Positions 1 through 7,600 of a DNA stretch of 64,000 nucleotides are shown piece by piece. The stretch is from Pedobacter cryoconitis (GTDB lineage: Bacteria > Bacteroidota > Bacteroidia > Sphingobacteriales > Sphingobacteriaceae). How positions within the stretch are numbered: position 1 is the stretch's first letter; every line of letters starts with the position of its first letter. Below the pieces are notes generated by a model. That model saw nothing but the letters and a program-made list of their open reading frames with translations, was not told the DNA's origin and ran no database searches. Both the position numbers and the translations under genes were made by a program. Location of the stretch: contig NZ_JACHCG010000004.1 in the NCBI RefSeq assembly GCF_014200595.1, positions 372,001 through 436,000 of the forward strand, written 5' to 3'.

Positions 1-523
1 ATGAACCTGAGTCGGTCATAATACCGGTATATAAACAGGTCGCAATGTCTTTATTCATCAGTTCACCATCTTTCAGTTCATTGACAATAAAGTCGTAAAC
101 CAGCTGGGCCGCTGCACAAGCATTGATACTCCAATGTCTGTAATCGTCAAAATCTTCAGGATCAAGGTGATGATCGATCATAATTTTGTAGGCAGATGAA
201 TTCCGGATTACTTCTCCAAGCTCGTTGATACGGCTCAGGGTATTGAAGTCCAGACAGAATACCAGCGCAGCATCAGCAACTAATTGCTCTGCTTCTTCTT
301 TGGCTTCTGTATAAATCATTACATCAGAGTTATTTGGTAACCAGTGTAAGAAATACGGATAATCTGTTGGGGTAATTACTTTGACATGGTGCCCTTTCTG
401 GATCAAATATGCGTATAAGCCCAAAGAAGAGCCCATAGCATCGCCATCAGGTTTATGGTGTGTAGTAATTACAATTTTCTGCGGCGTTGCCAGCAATGTT
501 TTGAGTTGGGAAAGGGATAGCAT
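1..523 (-). CDS. DHH-family phosphoesterase (NrnA-like), 3' end outside window
   Basis: The gene starts at the ATG complementary to 521-523 and runs off the left edge, so only about 174 N-terminal residues are visible. The start reads MLSLSQLKTLLATPQKIVIT. Next comes HHKPDGDAMGSS, the metal-binding motif of DHH phosphoesterases, then a DHH-type motif in MIDHHLDP and a TDSGS motif near the edge. These are hallmarks of the nanoRNase/pAp-phosphatase group (NrnA), which degrades very short RNAs and 3'-phosphoadenosine 5'-phosphate or cleaves linear dinucleotides in the cytoplasm. The DHHA1 substrate domain would lie outside the window, so the exact substrate cannot be judged. It is divergent from ndk, with 149 bp between the starts. 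Family call firm, activity inferred. Confidence 0.88.
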   Translation of the reverse strand, partial: MLSLSQLKTLLATPQKIVITTHHKPDGDAMGSSLGLYAYLIQKGHHVKVITPTDYPYFLHWLPNNSDVMIYTEAKEEAEQLVADAALVFCLDFNTLSRINELGEVIRNSSAYKIMIDHHLDPEDFDDYRHWSINACAAAQLVYDFIVNELKDGELMNKDIATCLYTGIMTDSGS

Positions 524-645
524 AATTTTCGCTGCAAATCTAATAATTTAATGAATAGGAAGCTGTTTAATTTTAATCAGATGTGCCTGAACAATTTTCT
601 GGTAGCTTCTTTTAATTAGGTGTTTAATATTAACTATAGAAAATG

Positions 646-653
646 TAATTTTG
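646..653 (+). promoter_or_regulatory. Probable -7 element of the ndk promoter
   Basis: TAATTTTG fits the Bacteroidota -7 consensus TAnnTTTG and lies 19 nt before the ndk ATG. No TTG is seen at the usual 19-nt spacing upstream, so this is a half-supported promoter. Confidence 0.45.
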
Positions 654-672
654 CAAAATAAATAACACAAAG

Positions 673-1092
673 ATGACTACAAACAGAACATTTACAATGA
701 TTAAGCCAGATGCAGTTGCAAATGGACATATCGGAGCAATTATCAATGACATTACTGCTGCTGGTTTTAAAATCATTGCTTTAAAATACACTCATTTAAC
801 GGCAGAAACTGCTGGTAAATTCTATGAAGTACACAAAGATCGTCCATTTTATGGTGATTTAGTTAGCTTTATGTCTTCTGGACCTATCGTAGCTGCCATT
901 CTTGAAAAAGATAATGCTATTGAAGACTTCAGAAAATTAATCGGTGCTACAAACCCTGCTGATGCAGCGGAAGGTACTATCCGTCAAAAATATGCTAAAT
1001 CTATCGATGCGAATGCTGTTCACGGATCTGATTCGGACGAGAACGCTGCAATCGAAGGAGATTTCTTCTTCACTGCTGCTGAACGTTTCTAG
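673..1092 (+). CDS. ndk: Nucleoside diphosphate kinase
   Basis: This 139-residue cytoplasmic enzyme transfers the gamma phosphate from ATP to other (d)NDPs through a phosphohistidine. It opens with [16 protein letters not shown], the family N-terminus. The active-site histidine lies in [12 protein letters not shown] at about residue 117, and the full family length is present with the usual C-terminal extension ending in aromatic and charged residues. The ATG lies 19 nt after a TAnnTTTG element. A hairpin follows 20 nt after the stop, so the gene is probably monocistronic. No missing key residue was seen. Confidence 0.97.
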   Translation: MTTNRTFTMIKPDAVANGHIGAIINDITAAGFKIIALKYTHLTAETAGKFYEVHKDRPFYGDLVSFMSSGPIVAAILEKDNAIEDFRKLIGATNPADAAEGTIRQKYAKSIDANAVHGSDSDENAAIEGDFFFTAAERF

Positions 1093-1112
1093 TTTTTGCT
1101 GAATAAAATTAT

Positions 1113-1143
1113 AAAATAAGCACTCTTATGGGGTGCTTATTTT
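1113..1143 (+). terminator. Hairpin terminator after ndk
   Basis: The arms at 1113-1125 and 1131-1143 form a 13-bp stem with one T-G wobble and a 5-nt loop. It ends in TTTT followed by CG, so the U tract is short. It lies between ndk and the FKBP gene. Confidence 0.7.
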
Positions 1144-1174
1144 CGTTACGACAACATTGAACCAATTCTAAAAC

Positions 1175-1897
1175 ATGAAGAAATTAATCATTACCCTTTT
1201 GATTCCTTTTTGCGGTTATGCGGTAACTGCACAGACTAAACGTAAACCTGCAACAAAAAAAGCACTTGTAAAATCAACCGCTGCTCCTGCCAGAATGACC
1301 AGCCTTGCAGATTCAGCAAGTTATGCTTTCGGTATTTCCATGGGCTCCGGCTTAAAAACCAATGGTTTGAAAGCACTGAACTATGATTTACTGATTAAAG
1401 GGTTGAAAGATGCTTTTCAGGGACAAACGCCGTTATTAAATGAGCAGGCTTCACAAAAAGCAATCGGAGATCTATTTAAAACAATTACCATGGAAAAATA
1501 TGCACCACAGATCGCTAAGGAAAAAAACTTCCTGGAAGGCAATCTGAAACAAATCAATGTTAAAAATACGGCAAGTGGCTTACAGTATATTGTAATTACT
1601 CCTGGCGAAGGGCCAAAACCTACTGCTACGGATAATGTATTGGTGAATTATAAAGGCACTTTACTGGACGGAAAACAATTTGACAGTTCTTATGATAGAA
1701 AAGAACCGCTTTCTATTGCAGTTAACAGAGTGATTCCAGGATGGACCGAAGGTTTACAACTGATGTCTCCGGGTTCAAAATATAAATTCTTCATTCCTTA
1801 TCAATTAGCTTACGGCGAACGCGCGATGGGAAAAGACATCCCTCCTTACAGTATGCTGATTTTTGAAGTTGAATTATTAAAAATAAACGGTAAATAA
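1175..1897 (+). CDS. FKBP-type peptidyl-prolyl cis-trans isomerase, exported
   Basis: This 240-residue protein begins with a signal peptide (KKLIITLLIPFCGYAVTAQT, cleavage near residue 20). A Lys/Ala-rich linker and a helical N-terminal dimerisation-like segment (about 45-125, FKBP_N type) follow. The C-terminal FKBP domain (about 140-237) carries VLVNYKGTLLDGKQFDSSY, VIPGWTEGLQLM and a terminal LIFEVELL strand. The layout is that of periplasmic FkpA/Mip isomerases, which speed proline isomerisation and act as chaperones for envelope proteins. It stands alone, with the ndk terminator upstream and a small lipoprotein gene 56 bp downstream. The family is sure; the client proteins are unknown. 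Confidence 0.93.
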   Translation: MKKLIITLLIPFCGYAVTAQTKRKPATKKALVKSTAAPARMTSLADSASYAFGISMGSGLKTNGLKALNYDLLIKGLKDAFQGQTPLLNEQASQKAIGDLFKTITMEKYAPQIAKEKNFLEGNLKQINVKNTASGLQYIVITPGEGPKPTATDNVLVNYKGTLLDGKQFDSSYDRKEPLSIAVNRVIPGWTEGLQLMSPGSKYKFFIPYQLAYGERAMGKDIPPYSMLIFEVELLKINGK

Positions 1898-1953
1898 TAT
1901 TTTTAAAAACCATTTCATAGGCGATTTGTTGTGAGTAAATAAATTAACACACT

Positions 1954-2139
1954 ATGGAAATTAAAAGATATTTACCACTCGCATTTGTAGCTCTGATTAT
2001 GACAACTTTAAGTAGCTGTCAACTTATAGAGGGGATATTCAAGGCCGGAGTCTGGTCCGGTATAATTGTAGTTGTTGTAGTGCTTGCCCTTATTATATGG
2101 GTAGTCAGCAAAATATTTGGTGGCGGAAGTAAAGGCTAA
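1954..2139 (+). CDS. Small lipoprotein with one membrane-spanning segment
   Basis: The 61-residue protein has an N-terminal hydrophobic signal ending in a lipobox (TTLSSC, Cys at residue 22), a short polar stretch, then a very hydrophobic helix rich in Ile and Val (SGIIVVVVVLALIIWVVSKI) and a basic Gly-rich tail. Similar short proteins are common in Bacteroidota and, as I recall, are sometimes labelled phosphatidate cytidylyltransferase in databases. Nothing here supports that enzyme activity, since the protein is far too short and lacks its motif. Likely an inner-membrane or membrane-tethered peptide of unknown role. It converges on the DUF721 gene, with 2 nt between the stops. Confidence 0.75.
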   Translation: MEIKRYLPLAFVALIMTTLSSCQLIEGIFKAGVWSGIIVVVVVLALIIWVVSKIFGGGSKG

Positions 2140-2141
2140 TC

Positions 2142-2432
2142 CTACAGGAATATAATTTCATTGATGACCTCTGAACCGGCACGTTCATTCAGTTTCTGGA
2201 TGATGCCGGTTCTTACCATTAATAGCTCGTTTTTGATCACAGAAGACTCAATACGAACAAATAGCTTTTTATGGGCGATATAGATTTGTGTTGTCCGGTT
2301 TCCGATAGCAGTTCCCATAATTTCCGGCCACATGGCGACAACGCCTGTTTCATCAAATTTCCCTTTTAACCTGTAAACAGACAGCATTTTTGAAATGGCA
2401 TCTTTTAAGGTCATGTCATTAGGTTTACGCAT
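2142..2432 (-). CDS. DUF721 (DciA-like) protein downstream of recF
   Basis: The 96-residue protein has the DUF721 pattern: an N-terminal helix (MTLKDAISKMLSVYRLKGKF), a conserved W-PEIMG segment (VVAMWPEIMGTAIGNRT), and a short beta region with RIESSVIKNELL. DUF721 proteins include DciA, the loader of the replicative helicase in many bacteria, and genes of this family often neighbour recF or dnaA-region genes. Its ATG overlaps the recF stop by 8 nt (2425-2432), which implies translational coupling. Involvement in replication is an inference from family and context. The Bacteroidota versions are short and lack the long unstructured C-terminus. Confidence 0.85.
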   Translation of the reverse strand: MRKPNDMTLKDAISKMLSVYRLKGKFDETGVVAMWPEIMGTAIGNRTTQIYIAHKKLFVRIESSVIKNELLMVRTGIIQKLNERAGSEVINEIIFL

Positions 2433-3528
2433 GTTGTATACCTCCGTTAATTACTTCGAATAAAGTTACGGGAACTTTGATCTTATCGAAAATATTCAGC
2501 ACTCTTTCTTTTCCGGTATCGGTAATAAAAATCTGTCCGAAGTCATGATGAGAAACCATTTCCATCAGCTTATGCATCCGGCGTTCATCGAGCTTATCAA
2601 AAATATCATCTAATAACAATAAAGGTTTGAAGCCTTTATATTTTTCTACATAAGCATACTGTGCGAGTTTTAATGCGATCAGGAAAGATTTCTGCTGTCC
2701 TTGTGAGCCAAACTTCTTTAAAGGCATATCCCGGATCGTGAAAATCAGATCATCTTTATGAATTCCGGTCGTTGTTCTTTCGAGTACTTTATCTTTTTCT
2801 ACAGATTGCAGCAATAAGGTTTCAAAAGGAGTATCATTCAGCTGAGATTGATAAGTTAAGCAGACCTGTTCTGCATCCTCAGTCAGATATTGATAGTATT
2901 TATTGAACAGTTCTATATAATCTACCATAAACTGCTGGCGCTTTGCAAAAATCTTCTCTCCGCAGCCAATCAATTGTTCATTAAATATTTCGAGCAGAGC
3001 AGGATCATAACGGCGTGTAGTTGCGATCTGTTTCAATAACGCATTTCTGTTGAGCAGGTGCCTGTTATATAACATCAGCTCGTCCAGATACTGTGAATCA
3101 GTCTGAGAAATCACATTGTCCATAAACTTACGGCGTTCCTCACTCCCATCCATAATAATCGTGACATCATAGGGCGAAATCATCACCAATGGAAACAGTC
3201 CGATATGACTGGCCAGCTTATCGTATTCTTTTTTATTCCGCTTAAATTGCTTTTTCTGATTTTTCTTGACGCCGCAGGTTATCTTTTCATTTTTTTCCTG
3301 GCGGTCAAAATCCCCCTGGATCATAAAAAGTTCTTCAGCAGTTTTGATCTGCTGACTGTCAATCGGATTGAAATAGCTCTTGCAAAGGCACAGATAGTGG
3401 ATAGCATCCAGCAAATTGGTCTTCCCGGCGCCATTATTCCCGATAAACGCGTTTACCGTTTTTGAAAACCGTAAATCAGCATCAGAATAATTCTTGAAGT
3501 TGAGCAGAGTAATGTTTTTTAACCACAT
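2425..3528 (-). CDS. recF: DNA replication and repair protein RecF
   Basis: RecF is an SMC-like ATPase that binds gapped DNA and helps load RecA. The Walker A motif GNNGAGKT lies at about residues 30-37 after the typical start MWLKNITLLNFKNYSDADL. The C-terminal part has the ABC signature region (KKFGSQGQQKSFLIALKLA) and Walker B (PLLLLDDIFDKLD), followed by the D-loop and IFITDTG. The start was set at the ATG complementary to 3526-3528, because homologues begin at this M-x-L sequence; an upstream in-frame ATG at 3543 would add five residues. About 368 residues, full length. It forms a two-gene operon with the DUF721 gene. Confidence 0.96.
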   Translation of the reverse strand: MWLKNITLLNFKNYSDADLRFSKTVNAFIGNNGAGKTNLLDAIHYLCLCKSYFNPIDSQQIKTAEELFMIQGDFDRQEKNEKITCGVKKNQKKQFKRNKKEYDKLASHIGLFPLVMISPYDVTIIMDGSEERRKFMDNVISQTDSQYLDELMLYNRHLLNRNALLKQIATTRRYDPALLEIFNEQLIGCGEKIFAKRQQFMVDYIELFNKYYQYLTEDAEQVCLTYQSQLNDTPFETLLLQSVEKDKVLERTTTGIHKDDLIFTIRDMPLKKFGSQGQQKSFLIALKLAQYAYVEKYKGFKPLLLLDDIFDKLDERRMHKLMEMVSHHDFGQIFITDTGKERVLNIFDKIKVPVTLFEVINGGIQHA

Positions 3529-3673
3529 AGTATGAGTCTGCAAAGTTACCGTTTAGCTTTGTTAAAAGAAGCTGATCTACAGATTTGTTTCATCATTATC
3601 CTATTCACATCTAATTCAGGAGGTTCGAAAAACACTGAGTATCAAAATTTTTATTTAAATACTGAAAAAGAGG

Positions 3674-3703
3674 TTGATACTTTAACCGAAAAATGTATTT
3701 TTG
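3674..3703 (+). promoter_or_regulatory. Bacteroidota-type promoter for the TPR gene
   Basis: TTG at 3674-3676, a 19-nt spacer, and TATTTTTG at 3696-3703 match the TTG-N19-TAnnTTTG consensus exactly. The start codon lies 24 nt downstream. Confidence 0.7.
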
Positions 3704-3727
3704 CAATCCTTAATTTTTTTAAATAAA

Positions 3728-4399
3728 ATGTCCACAACAGAAAAAGAAGTAAATCATAACGTTAAAAAAGGTTCATTCTTAGAGGAAAACTCTAAAAGCC
3801 TTTTATTCATTGCCGCAGCGGTAATCGTATTAGTGATCATATACTTTTGGTATCAGAATGTATATTTAAAGGACAGAGCTGAAGAGGCTTCTGCAAAAAT
3901 GTACAAAGCAGAACAATATGTTGGGGTAGATTCTCTGGCTAACAAAGCGATCAGCGGAGATGCAGGTTACCCTGGATTTGAAAAAATCGCTGAAGAGTAT
4001 AACAATACTAAATCAGCAAACTTAGCAAACCTCTACCTTGGTGGAATTTATTTACGTAAAGGGGAGTATAAAAAAGCAACTGAAGTTTTAGGTAAATATT
4101 CAGAAACAGGAAGCCCTGTTGCAGATCCACTGGCATTAGGAATGTTAGGTGACGCTTACAGTGAGCTGAAAGACTATAGTCAGGCGATTACTTATTACAA
4201 AAAAGCGGCTGATAAATCAAGCAACAAGTTTACTTCTCCATTGTTCCTTAAAAAATTAGGATTGGTTTACGAATCACAAAAAGACTATAAAAACGCAGAA
4301 GACGCTTACAACAAAATCAAAAATGAGTTCCCTGCAAGCCAGGAAGCTGCCATGATTGATGAGTACATTGCGCGTGTTACTGCTGCACAAGGAAAATAA
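3728..4399 (+). CDS. Membrane-anchored tetratricopeptide repeat protein
   Basis: About 223 residues from the ATG at 3728. It has a cytoplasmic N-terminal tail, one transmembrane helix (SLLFIAAAVIVLVIIYFWYQ, about residues 24-43), then an outward helical region with TPR pairs. These are readable as ANLYLGGIYLRKGEYKKATEVL, MLGDAYSELKDYSQAITYYKKAA and LGLVYESQKDYKNAEDAYNKI. The topology matches YfgM/TPR_21-type proteins, which associate with the translocon and periplasmic chaperones in other bacteria; here that role is only an inference. The start was chosen because the promoter lies just upstream and the tail preceding the helix is complete. A terminator follows before ribH. Confidence 0.85.
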   Translation: MSTTEKEVNHNVKKGSFLEENSKSLLFIAAAVIVLVIIYFWYQNVYLKDRAEEASAKMYKAEQYVGVDSLANKAISGDAGYPGFEKIAEEYNNTKSANLANLYLGGIYLRKGEYKKATEVLGKYSETGSPVADPLALGMLGDAYSELKDYSQAITYYKKAADKSSNKFTSPLFLKKLGLVYESQKDYKNAEDAYNKIKNEFPASQEAAMIDEYIARVTAAQGK

Positions 4400-4417
4400 A
4401 ATTTGCAACTATTTGAC

Positions 4418-4449
4418 AAAGGCCTGCATTTTATGCGGGCCTTTTTTTT
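4418..4449 (+). terminator. Rho-independent terminator after the TPR gene
   Basis: Stem GGCCTGCAT / ATGCGGGCC (4421-4439, one wobble) is followed by a run of eight T residues. It sits between the TPR gene and ribH. Confidence 0.88.
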
Positions 4450-4460
4450 GTTTTAATACT

Positions 4461-4468
4461 TATCTTTG
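4461..4468 (+). promoter_or_regulatory. -7 element of the ribH promoter
   Basis: TATCTTTG matches TAnnTTTG and ends 4 nt before the ribH ATG, so the transcript would be nearly leaderless. No well-spaced TTG was found because the preceding terminator occupies that region. Confidence 0.45.
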
Positions 4469-4472
4469 CAAC

Positions 4473-4964
4473 ATGGCAACACAATTAAAAAACCTATCTG
4501 ACTTTTCTCATACTACTGTTCCTGATGGCGCAGCTTATAAAATCGCTATTGCAGTTGCTGAATGGAATGCAGATGTAACAGGCAGTCTTTATAAAGGTGC
4601 TTTAGAAACACTTTTAAAACATGGCGTTAAAGAAGAGAACATCACTTCTTTTGCTGTTCCAGGAAGTTTCGAGTTGACAGGTGCAGCAGAAATTTTATTA
4701 AAAAAACATACCGATCTTGATGCAGTGATCTGCCTTGGATGTATCATACAAGGGGAAACCAGGCATTTTGATTTTATCTGTGATGCAGTAGCTAATGGGG
4801 TAACACAAGTAGGAATTAAATATAGTAAACCAGTTATTTTCGGTGTCTTGACAACCAATGATTTACAACAGGCAGTGGACAGATCTGGTGGCAAACATGG
4901 TAACAAAGGTGATGAGGCTGCTATTACAGCAATAAAAATGGCACACTTACTGCATACAGCTTAA
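4473..4964 (+). CDS. ribH: 6,7-dimethyl-8-ribityllumazine synthase
   Basis: The enzyme condenses 5-amino-6-ribitylamino-uracil with 3,4-dihydroxybutanone 4-phosphate in the penultimate step of riboflavin synthesis. The 163-residue protein has the family core: IAIAVAEWNADVTGSLYKGA at the N-terminus, SFAVPGSFELTGAAEILL, and CLGCIIQGETRHFDFIC, where the His after the Arg is the catalytic residue. It ends with VLTTNDLQQAVDR and GNKGDEAAITAIKMA. The start MATQLKNLSDF at 4473 was chosen over longer in-frame extensions because those would cross the preceding terminator. No FMN riboswitch was recognised upstream. Confidence 0.96.
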   Translation: MATQLKNLSDFSHTTVPDGAAYKIAIAVAEWNADVTGSLYKGALETLLKHGVKEENITSFAVPGSFELTGAAEILLKKHTDLDAVICLGCIIQGETRHFDFICDAVANGVTQVGIKYSKPVIFGVLTTNDLQQAVDRSGGKHGNKGDEAAITAIKMAHLLHTA

Positions 4965-5027
4965 TAAGGAATTGCTTTTTTTTCTGGAATAGTGTAGATT
5001 AGCAGAAGAAAAACAAAATCTACGCTC

Positions 5028-5147
5028 ATGAAAAAGATAGCTATAGTGTTGCTGGGAGTATTCTTTGCAATAACAGTTTTAGAGTCTTGCTCTAACCGTA
5101 TCTGCCCGGCATACAGTTCGTATCCGAAAGGCAACCGGAGAAAGTAA
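5028..5147 (+). CDS. 39-residue putative lipoprotein
   Basis: A short open frame encodes MKKIAIVLLGVFFAITVLES, then Cys at residue 21 and a tail ending PAYSSYPKGNRRK. The basic start, hydrophobic core and ESC at the cleavage point resemble a lipoprotein signal, and the mature peptide would be only about 19 residues with one more Cys at 26. Peptides of this shape, with a CPAY-type tail, are frequent and usually unannotated in Bacteroidota. It lies between ribH and ytxJ, with 28 bp to ytxJ, and may share its transcript. Translation and function are unproven. Confidence 0.6.
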   Translation: MKKIAIVLLGVFFAITVLESCSNRICPAYSSYPKGNRRK

Positions 5148-5175
5148 GCCGGACATAATTTAAAATAGAAATTAA

Positions 5176-5508
5176 ATGGAGTGGAAGAACATAACTGATC
5201 CAGATCAGATCAGTGGCATAAAAAAGCAGGAAGGCTATAGTTTAATCTTTAAACACAGCACCCGTTGTTCAGTGAGTATGATGGCAAAAAAGCGTTTTGA
5301 ACTGGATTGGGAAATTATCCCTGAAGGAACAAATCTATATTTCCTTGACCTGATCAGCCATCGTGCAATTTCTGCACAGATAGCTGAAACATTTCAAGTT
5401 CACCATGAGTCTCCTCAGATCTTATTGATCAAGGACGGCGATTGTGTATTAGATGCCTCTCATAGTGACATCTCGGCCGATGAAGTAGCCGAACTGATTA
5501 ATAATTAA
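5176..5508 (+). CDS. ytxJ: Bacillithiol-system redox protein YtxJ (monothiol bacilliredoxin type)
   Basis: The 110-residue thioredoxin-fold protein has the YtxJ features: MEWKNITDPDQISGI start, a strand SLIFKHSTRCSVS with a single Cys at about residue 31 where thioredoxins have CxxC, and a C-terminal SPQILLIKDGDCVLDASHSDI segment. YtxJ (BrxC) proteins are thought to reduce protein-bacillithiol mixed disulfides. The presence of bshA at 18.4 kb supports a bacillithiol-using cell. The 3' end overlaps the convergent OsmC gene by 11 nt. No signal peptide, so cytoplasmic. Confidence 0.88.
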   Translation: MEWKNITDPDQISGIKKQEGYSLIFKHSTRCSVSMMAKKRFELDWEIIPEGTNLYFLDLISHRAISAQIAETFQVHHESPQILLIKDGDCVLDASHSDISADEVAELINN

Positions 5509-5902
5509 AAGAAATAGTTTTCTTTAAGTCAGGATGAAGGCTGTAAAATACCGGACAGGTATTTGCAGACCTTTCAATAATCTTTTTGTCTTTATCAGAA
5601 TAGTTATTTGCAGGGAACTGGAGAACAGCTATAATTTCCGCTACTCTTCTTGGGCCTTCTGCCATAATTTTCGTGATTTCACAAGTGGCCCCATCAATAT
5701 TAAAGCCATGTTCTGCTGCTGCAATCCCTACAATAGTGATCATGCAGTTTCCTAGTGAAGTAGCCAGCAAATCTGTTGGTGAAAATGCTTCCCCTTTACC
5801 TTTATTGTCTACAGGTGCATCGGTAATGATTTCATTGCCCGAACGTAAGTGAACAGAGGTAGTTCTCAATCCTCCGTTATAAGTTATTTTTGAAGTTGCC
5901 AT
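5498..5902 (-). CDS. OsmC/Ohr-family peroxide-detoxifying protein
   Basis: The 134-residue protein shows the OsmC pattern. There is an N-terminal beta region (SKITYNGGLRTTSVHLRSG), SPTDLLATSLGNCMITIVGI with the first catalytic Cys at about 53, and a second Cys at about 116 in SANTCPVFYSLHPDL. The paired cysteines reduce organic hydroperoxides in this family. The gene is convergent with ytxJ, another thiol-redox gene, which fits a small oxidative-stress neighbourhood. Whether it belongs to the Ohr, OsmC or YhfA subgroup is not decided from sequence reading alone. Confidence 0.9.
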   Translation of the reverse strand: MATSKITYNGGLRTTSVHLRSGNEIITDAPVDNKGKGEAFSPTDLLATSLGNCMITIVGIAAAEHGFNIDGATCEITKIMAEGPRRVAEIIAVLQFPANNYSDKDKKIIERSANTCPVFYSLHPDLKKTISFNY

Positions 5903-6089
5903 ATCAGGTTGTTTTTTAGGTCAGCTTAAATTCTGATTAAGCCCGCTTTACAAGATTAACATAAATTATTTATCAAATCAATAATCTTTCCACGTGTATT
6001 TCCTCTGGTTTGTCATAATTTAATCGTTTTTAAGCATAACATTACACCTTACATACATTTCATGTTTATAACAATTCAAACCTATTGCT

Positions 6090-6097
6090 TAACTTTG
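6090..6097 (+). promoter_or_regulatory. -7 element of the lipA promoter
   Basis: TAACTTTG matches TAnnTTTG and ends 4 nt before the lipA ATG, giving a very short leader. No TTG at the expected spacing. Confidence 0.45.
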
Positions 6098-6101
6098 CTG
6101 C

Positions 6102-6980
6102 ATGATCGAACTTCCGGTTGTTTCAGCAAACCCAGTACAACGTAAACCAGATTGGCTTAGAGTTAAGCTTCCTGTAGGTAAAGAGTATGCGCAGGTGCGC
6201 AGTCTTGTAGATACCCATAAATTACATACCATTTGCGAAAGTGGCAATTGTCCGAATATGGGCGAATGCTGGGGCGCTGGTACGGCAACGTTCATGATTC
6301 TCGGTAACATCTGTACCCGCTCCTGCTCTTTTTGTGCAGTGGCAACAGGCAGACCAAAAGCCGTGGATACCGATGAGCCTAACCGGGTGGCAAATTCAGT
6401 AAAATTAATGCAGGTTAAACATTGTGTGATTACTTCAGTAGACCGCGATGATTTAAAAGATGGCGGATCTATTATCTGGGCAGAAACCTTACAGGCTATC
6501 CGCAGAGAAAGTCCTTCGACAACTTTAGAAACGCTTATCCCTGATTTCAGAGGTATTTGGGACAACCTTTACCGTGTACTGGAAGAACGTCCTGAAGTGA
6601 TGTCTCATAACATCGAAACAGTACGCCGTTTAACTAAACAAGTACGTGTTCAGGCTAAATATGACAGAAGTCTGGAGTGTCTGAAAAGGATCTCAGAATT
6701 CGGTTTGAGAACTAAAACAGGAATCATGCTTGGCTTAGGAGAAACGGAAGATGATGTACTGGAAGCAATGGATGATTTAGTGGCTAATGGGGTACATATT
6801 CTGACCTTGGGCCAGTATTTACAACCTACACGTAACCACCATCCGGTTGTGGACTGGATTCATCCTGATCAATTTGCTAAATACAAAGAAATTGGAATGC
6901 AAAAAGGTTTAAGGTATGTAGAAAGCGGTCCGTTGGTACGTTCCTCTTACCATGCAGAAAAACACCTTTTTGATTTTTAA
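6102..6980 (+). CDS. lipA: Lipoyl synthase
   Basis: This radical SAM enzyme inserts two sulfur atoms into octanoyl groups on lipoyl domains of 2-oxoacid dehydrogenases and the glycine cleavage system. The 292-residue protein has both iron-sulfur motifs: the auxiliary cluster CX4CX5C (Cys 45, 50, 56 in [12 protein letters not shown]) and the radical SAM CX3CX2C (Cys 71, 75, 78 in CTRSCSFC). A C-terminal serine ligand lies in [10 protein letters not shown]. The length is normal. The start ATG immediately follows a TAnnTTTG element. lipB is not in the window. Confidence 0.97.
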   Translation: MIELPVVSANPVQRKPDWLRVKLPVGKEYAQVRSLVDTHKLHTICESGNCPNMGECWGAGTATFMILGNICTRSCSFCAVATGRPKAVDTDEPNRVANSVKLMQVKHCVITSVDRDDLKDGGSIIWAETLQAIRRESPSTTLETLIPDFRGIWDNLYRVLEERPEVMSHNIETVRRLTKQVRVQAKYDRSLECLKRISEFGLRTKTGIMLGLGETEDDVLEAMDDLVANGVHILTLGQYLQPTRNHHPVVDWIHPDQFAKYKEIGMQKGLRYVESGPLVRSSYHAEKHLFDF

Positions 6981-6989
6981 TTCGTAGCT

Positions 6990-7023
6990 AACAAGTTCAA
7001 ACAAAAAGACCTTTGAACTTGTT
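6990..7023. promoter_or_regulatory. 12-bp perfect inverted repeat between lipA and the ECF sigma gene
   Basis: AACAAGTTCAAA (6990-7001) and TTTGAACTTGTT (7012-7023) are exact inverted copies separated by 10 nt. There is no T run on either strand, so a classical terminator is unlikely. The right arm contains TTG at 7013-7015, which lies 18 nt before TATATTAG (7034-7041), a near-consensus -7. The repeat therefore covers the putative -33 element of the sigma-factor gene. Confidence 0.6.
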
Positions 7024-7047
7024 AAACATTCTGTATATTAGCAAACC

Positions 7048-7599
7048 TTGGCACCGAATAAAAAAATATCCCTTACAGAAGAAGACCTGGTGCGTGCACT
7101 GAAAGGTCAGGAGACTATCGCTATTCAGGCTTTATACGATATGTATTCAGCGGCATTGCTGGGGGTAATTTTCAGAATTGTACAACATTCGGAAATAGCT
7201 GAAGATTTATTACAAGACACTTTCATTAAGATCTGGCATTCGGCAGAGAGCTACGACAGTAGCAAAGGCCGCTTATTTACCTGGATGATTAATATTGCCC
7301 GTAATCTGGCAATAGATAAAATAAGATCCAAGGACTTTAAAAATGCCAGTAAAAACCAAGACCTTGAAAATAACGTAGATTTCATTGACCTGCAAAGAAA
7401 GGTAACTTTCAACGCGGACACACTGGGAATCAAAGACATGGTTACTGCACTTAAACCAGAATTTAATAGTGTATTAGACATGGTTTATTTTAAAGGTTAT
7501 ACCCATGTAGAGGCAGCAGAAGAACTGAATTTACCATTAGGTACGGTTAAGACCCGGATCAGGATGGCTATTATGGAATTAAGAAAGCATTTTAATTAA
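7048..7599 (+). CDS. ECF-type RNA polymerase sigma factor
   Basis: The 183-residue protein has sigma region 2 (YSAALLGVIFRIVQHSEIAE, DLLQDTFIKIWHSAESYD, SKGRLFTWMINIARNLAIDK) and region 4 with a helix-turn-helix (FKGYTHVEAAEELNLPLGTV, KTRIRMAIMELRKHF). The start is TTG at 7048, the only suitable initiator giving MAPNKKISLTEED; alternatives would remove region 2 sequence. The next gene starts one base after the stop and encodes an RskA-type anti-sigma factor, so this is a self-contained SigK-like regulatory pair. Target genes cannot be read from the window. Confidence 0.93.
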   Translation: MAPNKKISLTEEDLVRALKGQETIAIQALYDMYSAALLGVIFRIVQHSEIAEDLLQDTFIKIWHSAESYDSSKGRLFTWMINIARNLAIDKIRSKDFKNASKNQDLENNVDFIDLQRKVTFNADTLGIKDMVTALKPEFNSVLDMVYFKGYTHVEAAEELNLPLGTVKTRIRMAIMELRKHFN

Positions 7600-7600
7600 A

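Noticed and set aside
1954..2139. Phosphatidate cytidylyltransferase name for the 61-residue lipoprotein
   Set aside because: The protein is far too short and lacks the CdsA motif; only lipobox and one helix are visible.
4400..4472. FMN riboswitch upstream of ribH
   Set aside because: The interval is only about 70 bp and is filled by a terminator and a -7 element; no conserved riboswitch core fits.
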